A stretch of DNA of 14,294 bases from Rhodospirillales bacterium (GTDB lineage Bacteria > Pseudomonadota > Alphaproteobacteria > ATCC43930 > CGMCC-115725). The stretch lies in the NCBI GenBank assembly GCA_015654725.1, contig JAATGI010000230.1:1-14294 (forward strand), given 5' to 3'. Below the pieces are notes generated by a model, which did not search any database, had not been told where the DNA came from, and saw only the letters and a program-made list of their open reading frames with translations. The position numbers were made by a program, and so were the translations under genes. Below, one piece after another: positions 1-9,486 of this stretch. The number at the start of each line of letters is the position of its first letter. Position 1 is the stretch's first letter.

Positions 1-145
1 CCCGCGCCGCCGGATCGGTGAGCCGGTCGAGCGCGGCCGCGGCGCTGGTCATGCCAGTGTAATGAAGAATGAGCATGTCGGGACCGGCGACGCCGTGCCG
101 GGCATCGTGATTGGGCGATGGGTGGTCGTGCAGGAAAAGAGCCAT
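1..145 (-). CDS. N-acetylmuramoyl-L-alanine amidase (AmpD/AmiD-like), N-terminal part only
   Basis: The gene reads leftward from an ATG at 145-143 and leaves the window, so only about 48 residues are visible. They begin MALFLHDHPSPNHDARHG and continue through DMLILHYTGMTSAAAALDRL. The 'HPSPN.D.R' start followed by 'hLILHYTGM.SA..AL.RL.DP' is the characteristic opening of the Amidase_2 family in alphaproteobacteria. His28, in LHYT, is the expected first zinc ligand. Family members cleave the bond between N-acetylmuramic acid and L-alanine in peptidoglycan fragments. The remaining zinc ligands and the catalytic region lie outside the window. No signal peptide is seen, which would suit a cytoplasmic recycling amidase, but the reading frame stays open upstream of the ATG, so the start is not certain. 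It is transcribed divergently from the VOC gene. Confidence 0.8.
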   Translation of the reverse strand, partial: MALFLHDHPSPNHDARHGVAGPDMLILHYTGMTSAAAALDRLTDPAAR

Positions 146-230
146 GGCGTCGTGGATTTGTGACCTGTGGCGCGCCAGTTTGCGGTACACTCCCACCCCT
201 GGCAATCGCGACGAAAACATGGAGGGGTCG

Positions 231-593
231 ATGCCGAACCGCGTGATCCATTTCGAGATTATTTCTCCCGAAGCGGAGAAGCTGCAGCGATTTTTTGCCG
301 ATGTCTTCGGTTGGATGATCGACACCGCCAATCCGATGAATTACGGCATGGTCAATACCGGCGCGAAGGATTACGGCATTCAAGGCGGCATCGGCGCGCC
401 CGGCCCGTTAGGCAGCGGCCATGTCACCTTCTATGTCGAGGTCGACGATGTCGATGCCGCGCTCGCCAAGGCGGTCGCTTCCGGCGGCACGGTGCCGATG
501 CCGAAAATCACGCTGCCCGGCGGCCAACCGGGGAACGAGAGCATCCTGGCGCAATTCAGCGATCCGCTCGGCAATCGCTACGGGCTAAGCTAG
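231..593 (+). CDS. VOC (glyoxalase/bleomycin-resistance fold) family protein
   Basis: A 120-residue single VOC module. The first beta strand reads RVIHFEI (His7), then helix SPEAEKLQRFFADVFGW, a central GHVTFYVEVDDVDAAL segment (His64) and the family ending 'FSDPLGNRYGL'. His7 and His64 sit where metal ligands commonly lie, but the usual acidic ligand near the end is not obvious, so metal binding and catalysis are uncertain. The substrate cannot be predicted. I chose the ATG at 231 because a strong ribosome-binding site, GGAGG, lies at 221-225, five bases upstream. The in-frame ATG at 219 overlaps that site, and the ATG at 111 would add non-homologous sequence. After the TAG stop at 591-593 the same frame continues into a Lys/Ala/Pro-rich stretch, so this may be a shortened version of a longer ancestral protein. 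Confidence 0.85.
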   Translation: MPNRVIHFEIISPEAEKLQRFFADVFGWMIDTANPMNYGMVNTGAKDYGIQGGIGAPGPLGSGHVTFYVEVDDVDAALAKAVASGGTVPMPKITLPGGQPGNESILAQFSDPLGNRYGLS

Positions 594-737
594 CGCCACG
601 CCCACCCGGCGAAACCGAAGGCCGCGGCGAGCAAGCCGACGAAAAAAGCCGCGCCCAAGCCGAAGGCCAAGGCTAAGCCGATAGCCAAGGCGAAGCCCAA
701 AACCAAAGCCAAAGCCAAAAAGGGCAGCCGCCGTTAG
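594..737 (+). other. Lys/Ala/Pro-rich coding remnant in frame after the VOC stop codon
   Basis: Read in the same frame as the VOC gene, directly after its TAG, these 48 codons encode 47 residues and end in a second TAG (735-737). They include AKPKAAASKPTKKAAPKPKA and contain 16 Lys, 13 Ala and 7 Pro. Such a tail is typical of the basic, disordered C-termini of many high-GC bacterial proteins. There is no start codon or ribosome-binding site for a separate gene. It is therefore either a tail cut off by a CAG-to-TAG change, or translated by occasional read-through. The frame and composition are seen; the history is inferred. Confidence 0.6.
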
Positions 738-749
738 ACAAAAAATATA

Positions 750-825
750 AACCGCCAAGATACCAAGACGCCACGATTCTAACTTCGCGTCACTGTGAAG
801 TTGGTGTCTTCGCGACTTGGCGGTT
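750..825. repeat. Intergenic inverted-repeat element with nested hairpin
   Basis: The outer arms AACCGCCAAG (750-759) and CTTGGCGGTT (816-825) are perfect 10-bp complements, and the next bases inward (CCAAGACGCCA against TGGTGTCTTCG) are partly complementary. The centre contains a second hairpin, AACTTCGC (781-788) against GTGAAGTT (795-802), with a six-base loop and one G-T pair. The left side has a short CCAAGA-type periodicity. Similar CGCCAAGA-based palindromes occur between genes in many bacteria, so I call this a dispersed intergenic repeat. It fills most of the 738-861 gap before the 5-oxoprolinase gene. No T-run follows, so it is not a typical terminator. Confidence 0.7.
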
Positions 826-861
826 CAAAGGTTTGTGTTCGGTCGGACGTATCAAGTTCGG

Positions 862-3366
<2,505 letters not shown>

Positions 3367-3372
3367 GAAGGC

Positions 3373-4470
3373 GTGTTGATCGACGACTTTTATCTCGTCG
3401 AGCGGGGCCGGCTGCGCGAGGCGGAAACGCTGGCATTGTTGCGCTCGGGGCTTTATCCCGCGCGCAATCCCACCCAGAATCTGGGCGACCTCAAGGCCCA
3501 GATCGCCGCTTGCGCCAAGGGCGCCGAGGAACTGCGCCGTCTGGCGCGGCATTACGGCCTCGCCACGGTCGAGGCCTATATGCGCCACGTCCAGGACAAT
3601 GCCGAGGAAGCGGTGAAGCGCGCGCTCGAGGCGCTCAAGGACGGCGAATTCTCCTACGCGATGGATAACGGCGCCGTGGTCAAGGTCCGCATCGCGATTG
3701 ACCGTGCCGCGCGCCGCGCCACCATCGACTTCACCGGCACCAGCGCGCAGCTGCCGTCGAATTTCAACGCGCCGGCTTCGGTCTGCAAGGCGGCGGTGCT
3801 CTATGTCTTCCGCACCCTGGTCGATGACGCGATTCCGATGAATGCTGGCTGCCTCCGGCCTCTCGATATCGTCATTCCCGAAGACTCGATGTTGCGCCCG
3901 GGTTATCCGGCCGCGGTGGTGGCGGGCAATGTCGAGACCTCGCAGTGCATCGTCGATGCGCTTTATGGCGCGCTCGGCGTGCAGGCGGCGGCGCAAGGCA
4001 CGATGAACAATTTCACCTTCGGCAACGATCGCCATCAATACTACGAGACGATTTGCGGCGGCGCGGGCGCGGGGCCGGATTACGACGGCGCCGACGCGGT
4101 CCACACCCACATGACCAATTCGCGCCTGACCGATCCCGAGGTGCTCGAATTCCGCTTTCCGGTTCTGGTCGAGGAGTTCTCGATCCGGCGCGGCTCGGGC
4201 GGGAAGGGCGCGCATCGCGGTGGCGATGGTGTCGTGCGCCGGATCAAGTTCCGCCAGGCGATGGAGGCCTCGATCCTGGCCGACCGGCGCGGCGTGCCGC
4301 CCTTCGGCCTTGAGGGTGGCGCGCCGAGCGCGCTGGGGCGCAATTGGCTTGAGCGCGCCGACGGTACCCGCGACGAATTCGGCTCGACCCATACCATCGC
4401 GGTTGGCCCCGGCGATGCGTTCGTCATCGAAACGCCGGGCGGCGGCGGATATGGCAAGCGCGACACCTGA
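3373..4470 (+). CDS. oplAH: 5-oxoprolinase/hydantoinase, remainder of the HyuB domain (second part of the interrupted gene)
   Basis: This frame encodes the last 365 residues of the same HyuB domain. It opens VLIDDFYLVERGRLREAE and contains YPARNPTQNLGDLKAQIAAC, the long conserved stretch with DFTGTSAQLPSNFNAP, PGYPAAVVAGNVETSQCIVD, and the family ending FVIETPGGGGYGK. It is in the same frame as the preceding fragment, separated only by TAA GAA GGC. Changing the TAA (as by a GAA-to-TAA mutation) would restore one protein of about 1,202 residues, a normal length for the family. A GTG at 3373 could serve as a reinitiation start, but the AAGAAGG before it is too close for a good ribosome-binding site. 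Possibilities are a pseudogene, a split protein that reassembles, read-through, or a sequence error. Confidence 0.8.
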   Translation: MLIDDFYLVERGRLREAETLALLRSGLYPARNPTQNLGDLKAQIAACAKGAEELRRLARHYGLATVEAYMRHVQDNAEEAVKRALEALKDGEFSYAMDNGAVVKVRIAIDRAARRATIDFTGTSAQLPSNFNAPASVCKAAVLYVFRTLVDDAIPMNAGCLRPLDIVIPEDSMLRPGYPAAVVAGNVETSQCIVDALYGALGVQAAAQGTMNNFTFGNDRHQYYETICGGAGAGPDYDGADAVHTHMTNSRLTDPEVLEFRFPVLVEEFSIRRGSGGKGAHRGGDGVVRRIKFRQAMEASILADRRGVPPFGLEGGAPSALGRNWLERADGTRDEFGSTHTIAVGPGDAFVIETPGGGGYGKRDT

Positions 4471-4562
4471 TCGCGCCGCCTTTTAATCAAATTTTATCAA
4501 ATTGCGGCTTTGAATCGAGCCACGGACAAATCCCTTGTCGCGCTCAGAAGAGGTACCGCGCC

Positions 4563-4883
4563 ATGAACCCTTCCGCTTCCCCGAAGTCGCTCGATGAGCA
4601 TAAGAATTTGTTGGTCGATCTCATCGCGCATAACGCCGATACCATCCGGATCGAGCGCGACAAAAGCCGCAAGGACGGCGAATATCTGGCGCTCTGCATG
4701 GTCGCCGACGATCTCGCCGGCGATCTGGCCGACAGCGACAGCCACGAAGCCTTGATGGCACTCCTCCAGGACGATTACGAAGAACATTTCAGCGACGTCG
4801 TTACTTATGTCGGATGGTCGCTCGGCCAGCTCCATCTGGCGCCGCAGGACGAGCAGGCGCTGCGCAAGCGGCATCGGCTTTAA
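4563..4883 (+). CDS. Hypothetical protein, 106 residues
   Basis: I do not recognise this family. The product is small, acidic and predicted mostly helical, beginning MNPSASPKSLDEHKNLL. It has a run of acidic residues (ADDLAGDLADSDSHEAL, about 48-64) and a basic tail (LRKRHRL). It contains one cysteine (Cys45), no signal peptide and no membrane segment, so it is probably cytoplasmic. An AGAGG lies nine bases before the ATG. The 92-bp gap before it is unusually AT-rich, with the direct repeat ATCAAATT in two copies around 4486-4503, and may hold a promoter, though no clear -35/-10 pair is visible. It ends five bases from the end of the convergent YHYH gene. Coding is supported by its codon use and unbroken frame with a plausible ribosome-binding site. 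Confidence 0.6.
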   Translation: MNPSASPKSLDEHKNLLVDLIAHNADTIRIERDKSRKDGEYLALCMVADDLAGDLADSDSHEALMALLQDDYEEHFSDVVTYVGWSLGQLHLAPQDEQALRKRHRL

Positions 4884-5670
4884 TCGCACTAATTTTTTGG
4901 CGGCGGCCCGCCACGCGGCGGCGGGCCCGCGATCTTGAACACGTCTTCGATCTTGTAGGTGCCGCGCATGCAGCCGATCGTGTAGGGGAAATCCCAGGTC
5001 GCGACATAGTGATACATCTCGATCGGCTTGCCGTCCCACATGACCGTGGAAACACGGCCGTGGCAGTCGTCGAGATCTGCGCTGGTCATAAGCTTGCCGC
5101 CCTCGCCATAGCGGCCGTAAATGCCGAAGCCGTCGAGCGCATAGCCCACCAACGCCGAGGAGCCGTCGGCCTCGCGCTTGTCGTCGAGGCAGGTGGTGAT
5201 GCTGTGATAGTGATAAACGCCGTTGACCTGCGGATGGCCTTGGCATTTGTCCTGCACCTCGTGCGCGACCGCGTCGCGGCCCGGCGCGTCGAGCGCGTTG
5301 AATAGTACCGCGCCGGTAATCAAGATGCCGACCGCCCCGGGCGCGCAGGACGGCGCCGGCGCGGGCATCGGAGTGGCCGGCAGATCGATGGTGATGTTTT
5401 GCTCGGCGATGTGATTGGGATTACGGTCGTATCGGTAGCCTTCGTCGGTTGGCGGGATCGGGAAAAGGCCGGTGCCGTGGTTGGGAAAATCGTTGGTGGT
5501 GAAGAGGCGGTGATCGCCGCGCCGGCTGATGACGTAGTGGCTCGGCCAGTGCACATCGCCCGACACCGTTGGCTTGGTGGTGAAATCGTAGGTGCCGTCG
5601 GGCTTGATCCAAGGCCCGTCGCGAAATGCGCCGCCCGTGTTCGGATCGACGCGGCAAGCCCAAATCCAGC

Positions 5671-5678
5671 CCTTTTTC
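5671..5678. repeat. Target-site duplication, left copy (CCTTTTTC)
   Basis: Eight bases identical to 5928-5935 and abutting the GG end of the inserted element. On the minus strand they are part of the codons for Pro-Lys-Lys-Gly of the YHYH gene. Confidence 0.8.
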
Positions 5679-5927
5679 GGTAGTGCGTCAGTTTGAAATT
5701 CGGCGGCGCTCTCGGCGCAACACAAACGCCCCGACAACACACCCGATGAGAAACGCCAGCCCGAGGAAGATCGCAATATTCCAAGGGCGCGGCGCTAGCC
5801 CGGTGGCAAAATCCGCGCGCCAAATCTTCAAATGAAATCAGTGTGTTAGTACCTCAATCGGGGTCAAATCCGCGCGCCCTAGACCACGCCGCGTCAAGGG
5901 CGCCGAATTTCAAACTGAGACACTACC
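5679..5927. mobile_element. MITE-like non-autonomous transposable element, 249 bp
   Basis: The ends form 27-bp terminal inverted repeats (5679-5705 and 5901-5927) that differ at only two positions. The right end, read inward, begins GGTAGTGTCTCAGTTTGA; the left begins GGTAGTGCGTCAGTTTGA. The element is flanked by an 8-bp direct repeat, CCTTTTTC, at 5671-5678 and 5928-5935 (the shared sequence can be stretched to 11 bp by sliding the boundary). The reading frame of the host gene is restored if it is removed. It is too short to encode a transposase. An internal 13-bp direct repeat, AAATCCGCGCGCC, lies at 5809-5821 and 5866-5878. An 8-bp duplication with ends starting GG suits several IS families (IS1595 is one), but I do not assign one. 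Confidence 0.85.
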
Positions 5928-5935
5928 CCTTTTTC
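5928..5935. repeat. Target-site duplication, right copy (CCTTTTTC)
   Basis: Second copy of the eight bases found at 5671-5678, abutting the CC end of the inserted element. The gene's N-terminal part ends here in Pro-Lys-Lys-Gly, followed directly by a TAG supplied by the element. Confidence 0.8.
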
Positions 5936-6135
5936 GGCTCGGTCGATATTTTCCCGTCGCCGAGCGGCAGATGGGTGAGATCGACCTCATGCGCCGAGGC
6001 GGCCGCGGCGGCGATACAGAATAGCGCTGCCATTAGGCATTTCATCGCACGTATCCTCAGCAAGAGCCGATTTAACCAACCTCGTTTTGCGGGAATGACG
6101 CGGAGGAACGGCTCGCTACAATGGAACCATACCCT

Positions 6136-6807
6136 TCATTTCGGAATTACGTCGGCGAACACGAAGCCGTCGCGTTCGACGATCTCGCCAACGGTAACGG
6201 GGATTGGCGCCGCGAACATCGGGCCCGCCGAAACGACGGTGTGAAACTCGCCATTCTCACCGCACGGATCGACGGTGTCGGGAAGGGCCGCAAGCAGATC
6301 GCGGTCGAAGCGCCGCCCGGCGAAGCCGCGATCGAGCTGCTTCGGATCGACGCAGACGAGATGCGCGACCAGCCCGCTCGCGATCATATCTTGCGCGAGG
6401 GCGCGCGTGTCGCGCCGCCATAGCGGGAAAATACCGTGCATGCCGGCGGCGCCCAGCTTTTCCTCGCGATAGGCGCGAATGTCTTCGAGGAAGAGATCGC
6501 CGAACACCATGTGGCGCACGCCTTCGGCCTTGATGCGCGCGACCGCTTGCGCCATGCGCGCCTCATAGACCTCGTTGGGGCAGGGGTAAGGCAGCGGTAC
6601 CTTGATACAGGGCAAGCCGAGTGCGGCCGCCTGGCGGTCGAGTAAGGCATTGCGCACGCCATGCATGGCGACACGGTCATGAACTTCGTTGATCATAGTC
6701 AACACGCCGACGATCTCGGCTAAGCCCGCGCGCCGCGCCTCGAACAAGGCGAAGGCACTGTCCTTGCCGGAGCTCCAGGAGACAAAGGCTTTCGGCGGCG
6801 CGGTCAT
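6136..6807 (-). CDS. Diphthine-ammonia-ligase-like ATP-binding protein (DUF71, PP-loop ATPase)
   Basis: A 223-residue protein of the adenine nucleotide alpha-hydrolase superfamily. The PP-loop is at residues 8-15 (SWSSGKDS), where ATP is bound and adenylation of a substrate is expected. Further family marks are a MHGVR segment, FGDLFLEDIRAYREE, FPLWRRDT and the late motif CGENGEFHT. Eukaryotic and archaeal members amidate diphthine on EF-2, but bacteria lack diphthamide, so the bacterial substrate is unknown. I chose the ATG at 6807-6805 (MTAPPKAFVSWSSGKDS) because the motif comes right after it and AAAAGG precedes it; the longer frame from 7014 adds unrelated sequence. The disrupted YHYH gene follows 90 bp downstream on the same strand, so the two may share a transcript. 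It is transcribed divergently from msrA. Confidence 0.85.
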   Translation of the reverse strand: MTAPPKAFVSWSSGKDSAFALFEARRAGLAEIVGVLTMINEVHDRVAMHGVRNALLDRQAAALGLPCIKVPLPYPCPNEVYEARMAQAVARIKAEGVRHMVFGDLFLEDIRAYREEKLGAAGMHGIFPLWRRDTRALAQDMIASGLVAHLVCVDPKQLDRGFAGRRFDRDLLAALPDTVDPCGENGEFHTVVSAGPMFAAPIPVTVGEIVERDGFVFADVIPK

Positions 6808-6908
6808 GGGGCCTTTTGCCAGGATTTTAGCATGGCGGCACACGGAAATGTGACGGGATCGGAGCGCGTGAATTCCACCATAATCGGCCAAAGGCGCGGG
6901 AGAACCAC

Positions 6909-7619
6909 ATGAATGCAAGACGGATGAGTTTGATCGTGGCGGCGGCGTTCGCCATGCTAGGCGCCGCTTCATCGCACGCGATCGCCGCCGAGGCGGCGCA
7001 TGACGTGCCGGCACCGGCGCTGGACGAATCCGCGCAACCCGGCTCCACGTCAGAGATAGCGGTGTTGGCGGGCGGCTGTTTCTGGGGCGTGCAGGGGGTG
7101 TTTCAGCATGTGAAAGGCGTGACCGGCGCGGTTTCCGGCTATACCGGCGGCGACAAGGAACATGCGGTCTATGAGGTGGTGGGCTCGGGAACGACCGGCC
7201 ATGCCGAGTCCGTCAAGATCACCTTCGATCCGCGGCAGATCAGCTATGGCCGCATTCTGCAAATCTATTTCTCGGTCGCGCACAATCCGACCGAACTCAA
7301 CTACCAGGGGCCGGATTACGGCACGCAATATCGCTCGACGATCTTCCCGACGAATGACGAGCAGGCGCGGATCGCGAAGGCCTATATCGCGCAGCTCGAC
7401 CAGGCCAAAACCTTCGACGCCGCCATCGTCACCACGGTGGAGCCCGGCAAGAATTTTTATCCGGCCGAGGACTATCACCAGGATTTCCTGACCCTGCATC
7501 CGGACTATCCCTATATCGTGTTCAACGATCTGCCCAAGGTCGAGAATCTCAAGCGGCTGTTTCCAGACCTCTACCGCGCCGATCCGGTGCTGGTGATGGC
7601 GGCGCGTACGACCAACTAG
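6909..7619 (+). CDS. msrA: Secreted peptide methionine sulfoxide reductase A
   Basis: A 236-residue MsrA that reduces the S-form of methionine sulfoxide in proteins. Residues 1-27 form a signal peptide (MNARRMSLIVAAAFAMLGAA, then SSHAIAA), so it should act in the periplasm. The catalytic motif GGCFWG has Cys57. GYTGG, the GHAE motif (Glu100) and GPDYGTQYRS follow in normal order, so the catalytic domain appears complete. Cys57 is the only cysteine in the protein; the usual C-terminal resolving cysteines of E. coli-type MsrA are missing. Recycling must then depend on an external thiol. A GGGAGAA lies just upstream of the ATG. The stop TAG overlaps the stop of the opposite EamA gene within one CTAG. 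Confidence 0.93.
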   Translation: MNARRMSLIVAAAFAMLGAASSHAIAAEAAHDVPAPALDESAQPGSTSEIAVLAGGCFWGVQGVFQHVKGVTGAVSGYTGGDKEHAVYEVVGSGTTGHAESVKITFDPRQISYGRILQIYFSVAHNPTELNYQGPDYGTQYRSTIFPTNDEQARIAKAYIAQLDQAKTFDAAIVTTVEPGKNFYPAEDYHQDFLTLHPDYPYIVFNDLPKVENLKRLFPDLYRADPVLVMAARTTN

Positions 7620-8545
7620 GTTCCGCGGCGCAACCCCGTCGTCAGCAGCCATCCCGCCAGCACGATAGCGAAGCCGATGGCGTGATAGAGGTGAAATTCC
7701 TCGCCAAGCACGATCACGGCGAGGAGCGCGGTGAAGGCCGGCTGAAACGGCGAGGTGAAGCCGGCGCGGTTGGGGCCGATCAGCGCCACGCCCCGGTTCC
7801 AAAAGATGTATCCCAATACCGACGCCGTCAGCGCGATGTAGATCACGATCCCCGCGATGCCCCAACTCCAGACCGGTGTCCGGACATAGATCGTCTCATA
7901 GACGTAGGCGGGCGATAGCACGGCGAGACCAACCAGCGTGAGGACGAAGAGAAACGCCATGCCGTCCATCGGGCGCGGCCGGTGCCGCAACAGGATCGAA
8001 TATAGGCACCAGATCGGGACCGAGACGAAGACCACGAGATCGCCGGGATTGAAATGCAGCGCGAGCAGATTCCGCCACTCGCCGCGCGACACGATCAGCA
8101 GGACGCCGACGAAGGTGAGCGCCATGCCGAGCCATTGTCGCCGCGTCGCCGCCTGGCCCTCGATCGCCCATACCATCAACACCATCACCAAGGGGCTTCC
8201 GGCGTTGAGGATCGTGGCGTTGATCGCGGTGGTGTAGTTGAGCGCGATGTAGATGATGCTTTGAAACGTGGCGACCCCGGTGCCGCCCAGGATCAGGAAC
8301 AGCCACCAATGGCTGCGGACAAGGTGCCATTTGCCCCGGAGCCGCGGCAGCGCCACCGGCGCCAGCACCATGGCGGCGATGCTCCAGCGCCAGAAGCTCA
8401 GCGCCACCGGCGGGAAAGCCTCGTGCAGGCCGCGCCCGACGATCCAATTGCTGGCCCAGAAGAAATTGGCCGCGATCAGCAGCGCGTAAGGATAGAGCGC
8501 CTGGCGCCAGTTCAGGCGGGTGTCGTCGATCGGGGTCGCGGTCAT
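7616..8545 (-). CDS. EamA/DMT-family transporter (second of tandem pair)
   Basis: A 309-residue inner-membrane protein of the drug/metabolite transporter superfamily, with about ten hydrophobic helices in two EamA repeats. The first repeat starts LYPYALLIAANFFWASNWIV and carries FPPVALSFWRW. A cytoplasmic linker (around HRPRPMDGM) precedes the second repeat, which ends with LGEEFHLYHAIGFAIVLAGW. EamA proteins usually export amino acids or other small metabolites, but the substrate cannot be read from sequence. The ATG at 8545-8543 overlaps the stop of the upstream paralogue as ATGA, so translation is probably coupled. It is clearly a duplicate of that neighbour, sharing long matching stretches at protein and DNA level. 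It converges with msrA, sharing the stop-codon bases CTAG. Confidence 0.88.
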   Translation of the reverse strand: MTATPIDDTRLNWRQALYPYALLIAANFFWASNWIVGRGLHEAFPPVALSFWRWSIAAMVLAPVALPRLRGKWHLVRSHWWLFLILGGTGVATFQSIIYIALNYTTAINATILNAGSPLVMVLMVWAIEGQAATRRQWLGMALTFVGVLLIVSRGEWRNLLALHFNPGDLVVFVSVPIWCLYSILLRHRPRPMDGMAFLFVLTLVGLAVLSPAYVYETIYVRTPVWSWGIAGIVIYIALTASVLGYIFWNRGVALIGPNRAGFTSPFQPAFTALLAVIVLGEEFHLYHAIGFAIVLAGWLLTTGLRRGT

Positions 8546-9486
8546 GCCGGGCTGGAAACGCGCAGGCGCAGGCCGCTGGTCAGATACCAGCCGGCGACGA
8601 TCACCGCGAAGCCGATCGCGTGATAAAGATGGAACTCCTCGCCCAGCAGCGCGATGGCGAGGCAGGCCGCGAATACGGGCTGGAACGCGTTGGTGAATGC
8701 GGCGCGACTGGCGCCGACCAGCTCGACGCCGCGATTCCACAGGCTGTAGGAGCCGATCGAGGCCGACAGCCCGATATAAATCACCAAGGCGATCGTTTGC
8801 CAGTCCCACACCGGGTCGCGGACGAACGCCGCTTCATAGACATAAGCGGGCGACAGCGAGGCGAGACCGATCGGGATGAGCACGAACAGAAACGACATGC
8901 CGTCGATCTCGCGCGGGCGCCGCCGCAGCAGCACCGAATAGAGGCACCAGATCGGAATCGACAGCAGGATCAGGAGATCGCCGGGGTTGAAATGAAAACT
9001 CCATAACCGCGCCAATTCGCCGTGCAGCACGATCACGAACACGCCGATGAAGGACAGGACCATGCCGAGGAATTGGCGCGGCGTCGCCGTGTGCCGGTCG
9101 ATCAGCCACGCCATCAGCACCATCATGAACGGATTGCCCGCGGTCAGCAGCGAGCCGTTGACGGCGGTGGTGTAATTGAGGCCGATATAGGTGATGCATT
9201 GCGGCCAAGCGATTCCGCACGCGCCCAACACGGCCAACAGCGCGCGATTCCGCCACAATATGTGCCACTGGCCCCGCAAGCGCAGGATCGCGAACGGCGC
9301 CAAGACGACGCCCGCGACGACCCAGCGCCAGAAGCTGAGCGCCACCGGCGGAAAGGTTTCGTGGATGCCGCGGCCGATCACCCAATTGCTGGCCCAGAAG
9401 AAATTGGCGAGAATCAGCAGCGCGAAGGGATAGATCGCGTGACGAAAACCGAGCGGCTGCGATTCGGCGATGACGGGCGCGGACAT
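8542..9486 (-). CDS. EamA/DMT-family transporter (first of tandem pair)
   Basis: A 314-residue inner-membrane protein with two EamA repeats and about ten membrane helices. It starts MSAPVIAESQPLGFRHAIYP and continues FALLILANFFWASNWVIGRG. The conserved FPPVALSFWRW, GLNYTTAVNGSLLTAGNPF and LGEEFHLYHAIGFAVIVAGW stretches match its downstream partner closely. The pair most likely arose by tandem duplication. Members of the family can act as single polypeptides, but adjacent paralogues might also form a heterodimer; this is inference. The promoter presumably lies in the 172-bp gap shared with the divergent FAD oxidoreductase gene. Substrate unknown. Confidence 0.88.
   Translation of the reverse strand: MSAPVIAESQPLGFRHAIYPFALLILANFFWASNWVIGRGIHETFPPVALSFWRWVVAGVVLAPFAILRLRGQWHILWRNRALLAVLGACGIAWPQCITYIGLNYTTAVNGSLLTAGNPFMMVLMAWLIDRHTATPRQFLGMVLSFIGVFVIVLHGELARLWSFHFNPGDLLILLSIPIWCLYSVLLRRRPREIDGMSFLFVLIPIGLASLSPAYVYEAAFVRDPVWDWQTIALVIYIGLSASIGSYSLWNRGVELVGASRAAFTNAFQPVFAACLAIALLGEEFHLYHAIGFAVIVAGWYLTSGLRLRVSSPA

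Larger units (their letters stand above)
4889..6045 (-). pseudogene. YHYH-domain secreted protein, interrupted by a small transposable element
   Basis: The start lies at 6045-6043 with a GAGG about nine bases upstream. The first 40 codons encode a signal peptide and the family opening: MKCLMAALFCIAAAAASAHE, then LTHLPLGDGKISTEPKKG. Here a 249-bp insertion (5679-5927) brings an immediate TAG. The gene resumes past the insertion with GWIWACRVDPNTGGAFRDGP and runs to a stop at 4889-4891. Removing the insertion and one copy of the 8-bp duplication restores a continuous 299-residue protein. The signature GVYHYHSITTCLDD and later GYALDGFGIYGRYGEGGKL identify the YHYH domain, found in secreted proteins of unclear function. 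The C-terminus is Pro/Gly-rich (GPPPRGGPPPKN). The longer open frame starting at 5776 takes its first 36 residues from the insertion and lacks the signal peptide, so it is unlikely to make the normal exported product. Confidence 0.88.

Noticed and set aside
817..861. Upstream TTG start for the 5-oxoprolinase gene
   Set aside because: The extra 15 residues come from the inverted-repeat element; the family opening starts right after the ATG at 862.
5320..5823. Minus-strand frame of 167 codons as a separate gene
   Set aside because: It begins in the inserted element and then runs out of frame through the YHYH gene; its basic, low-complexity translation has no support.
6808..6908. Promoter in the gap between the DUF71 gene and msrA
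   Set aside because: A CATAAT occurs near 6879 but no matching -35 box lies at the right distance; not enough to call.
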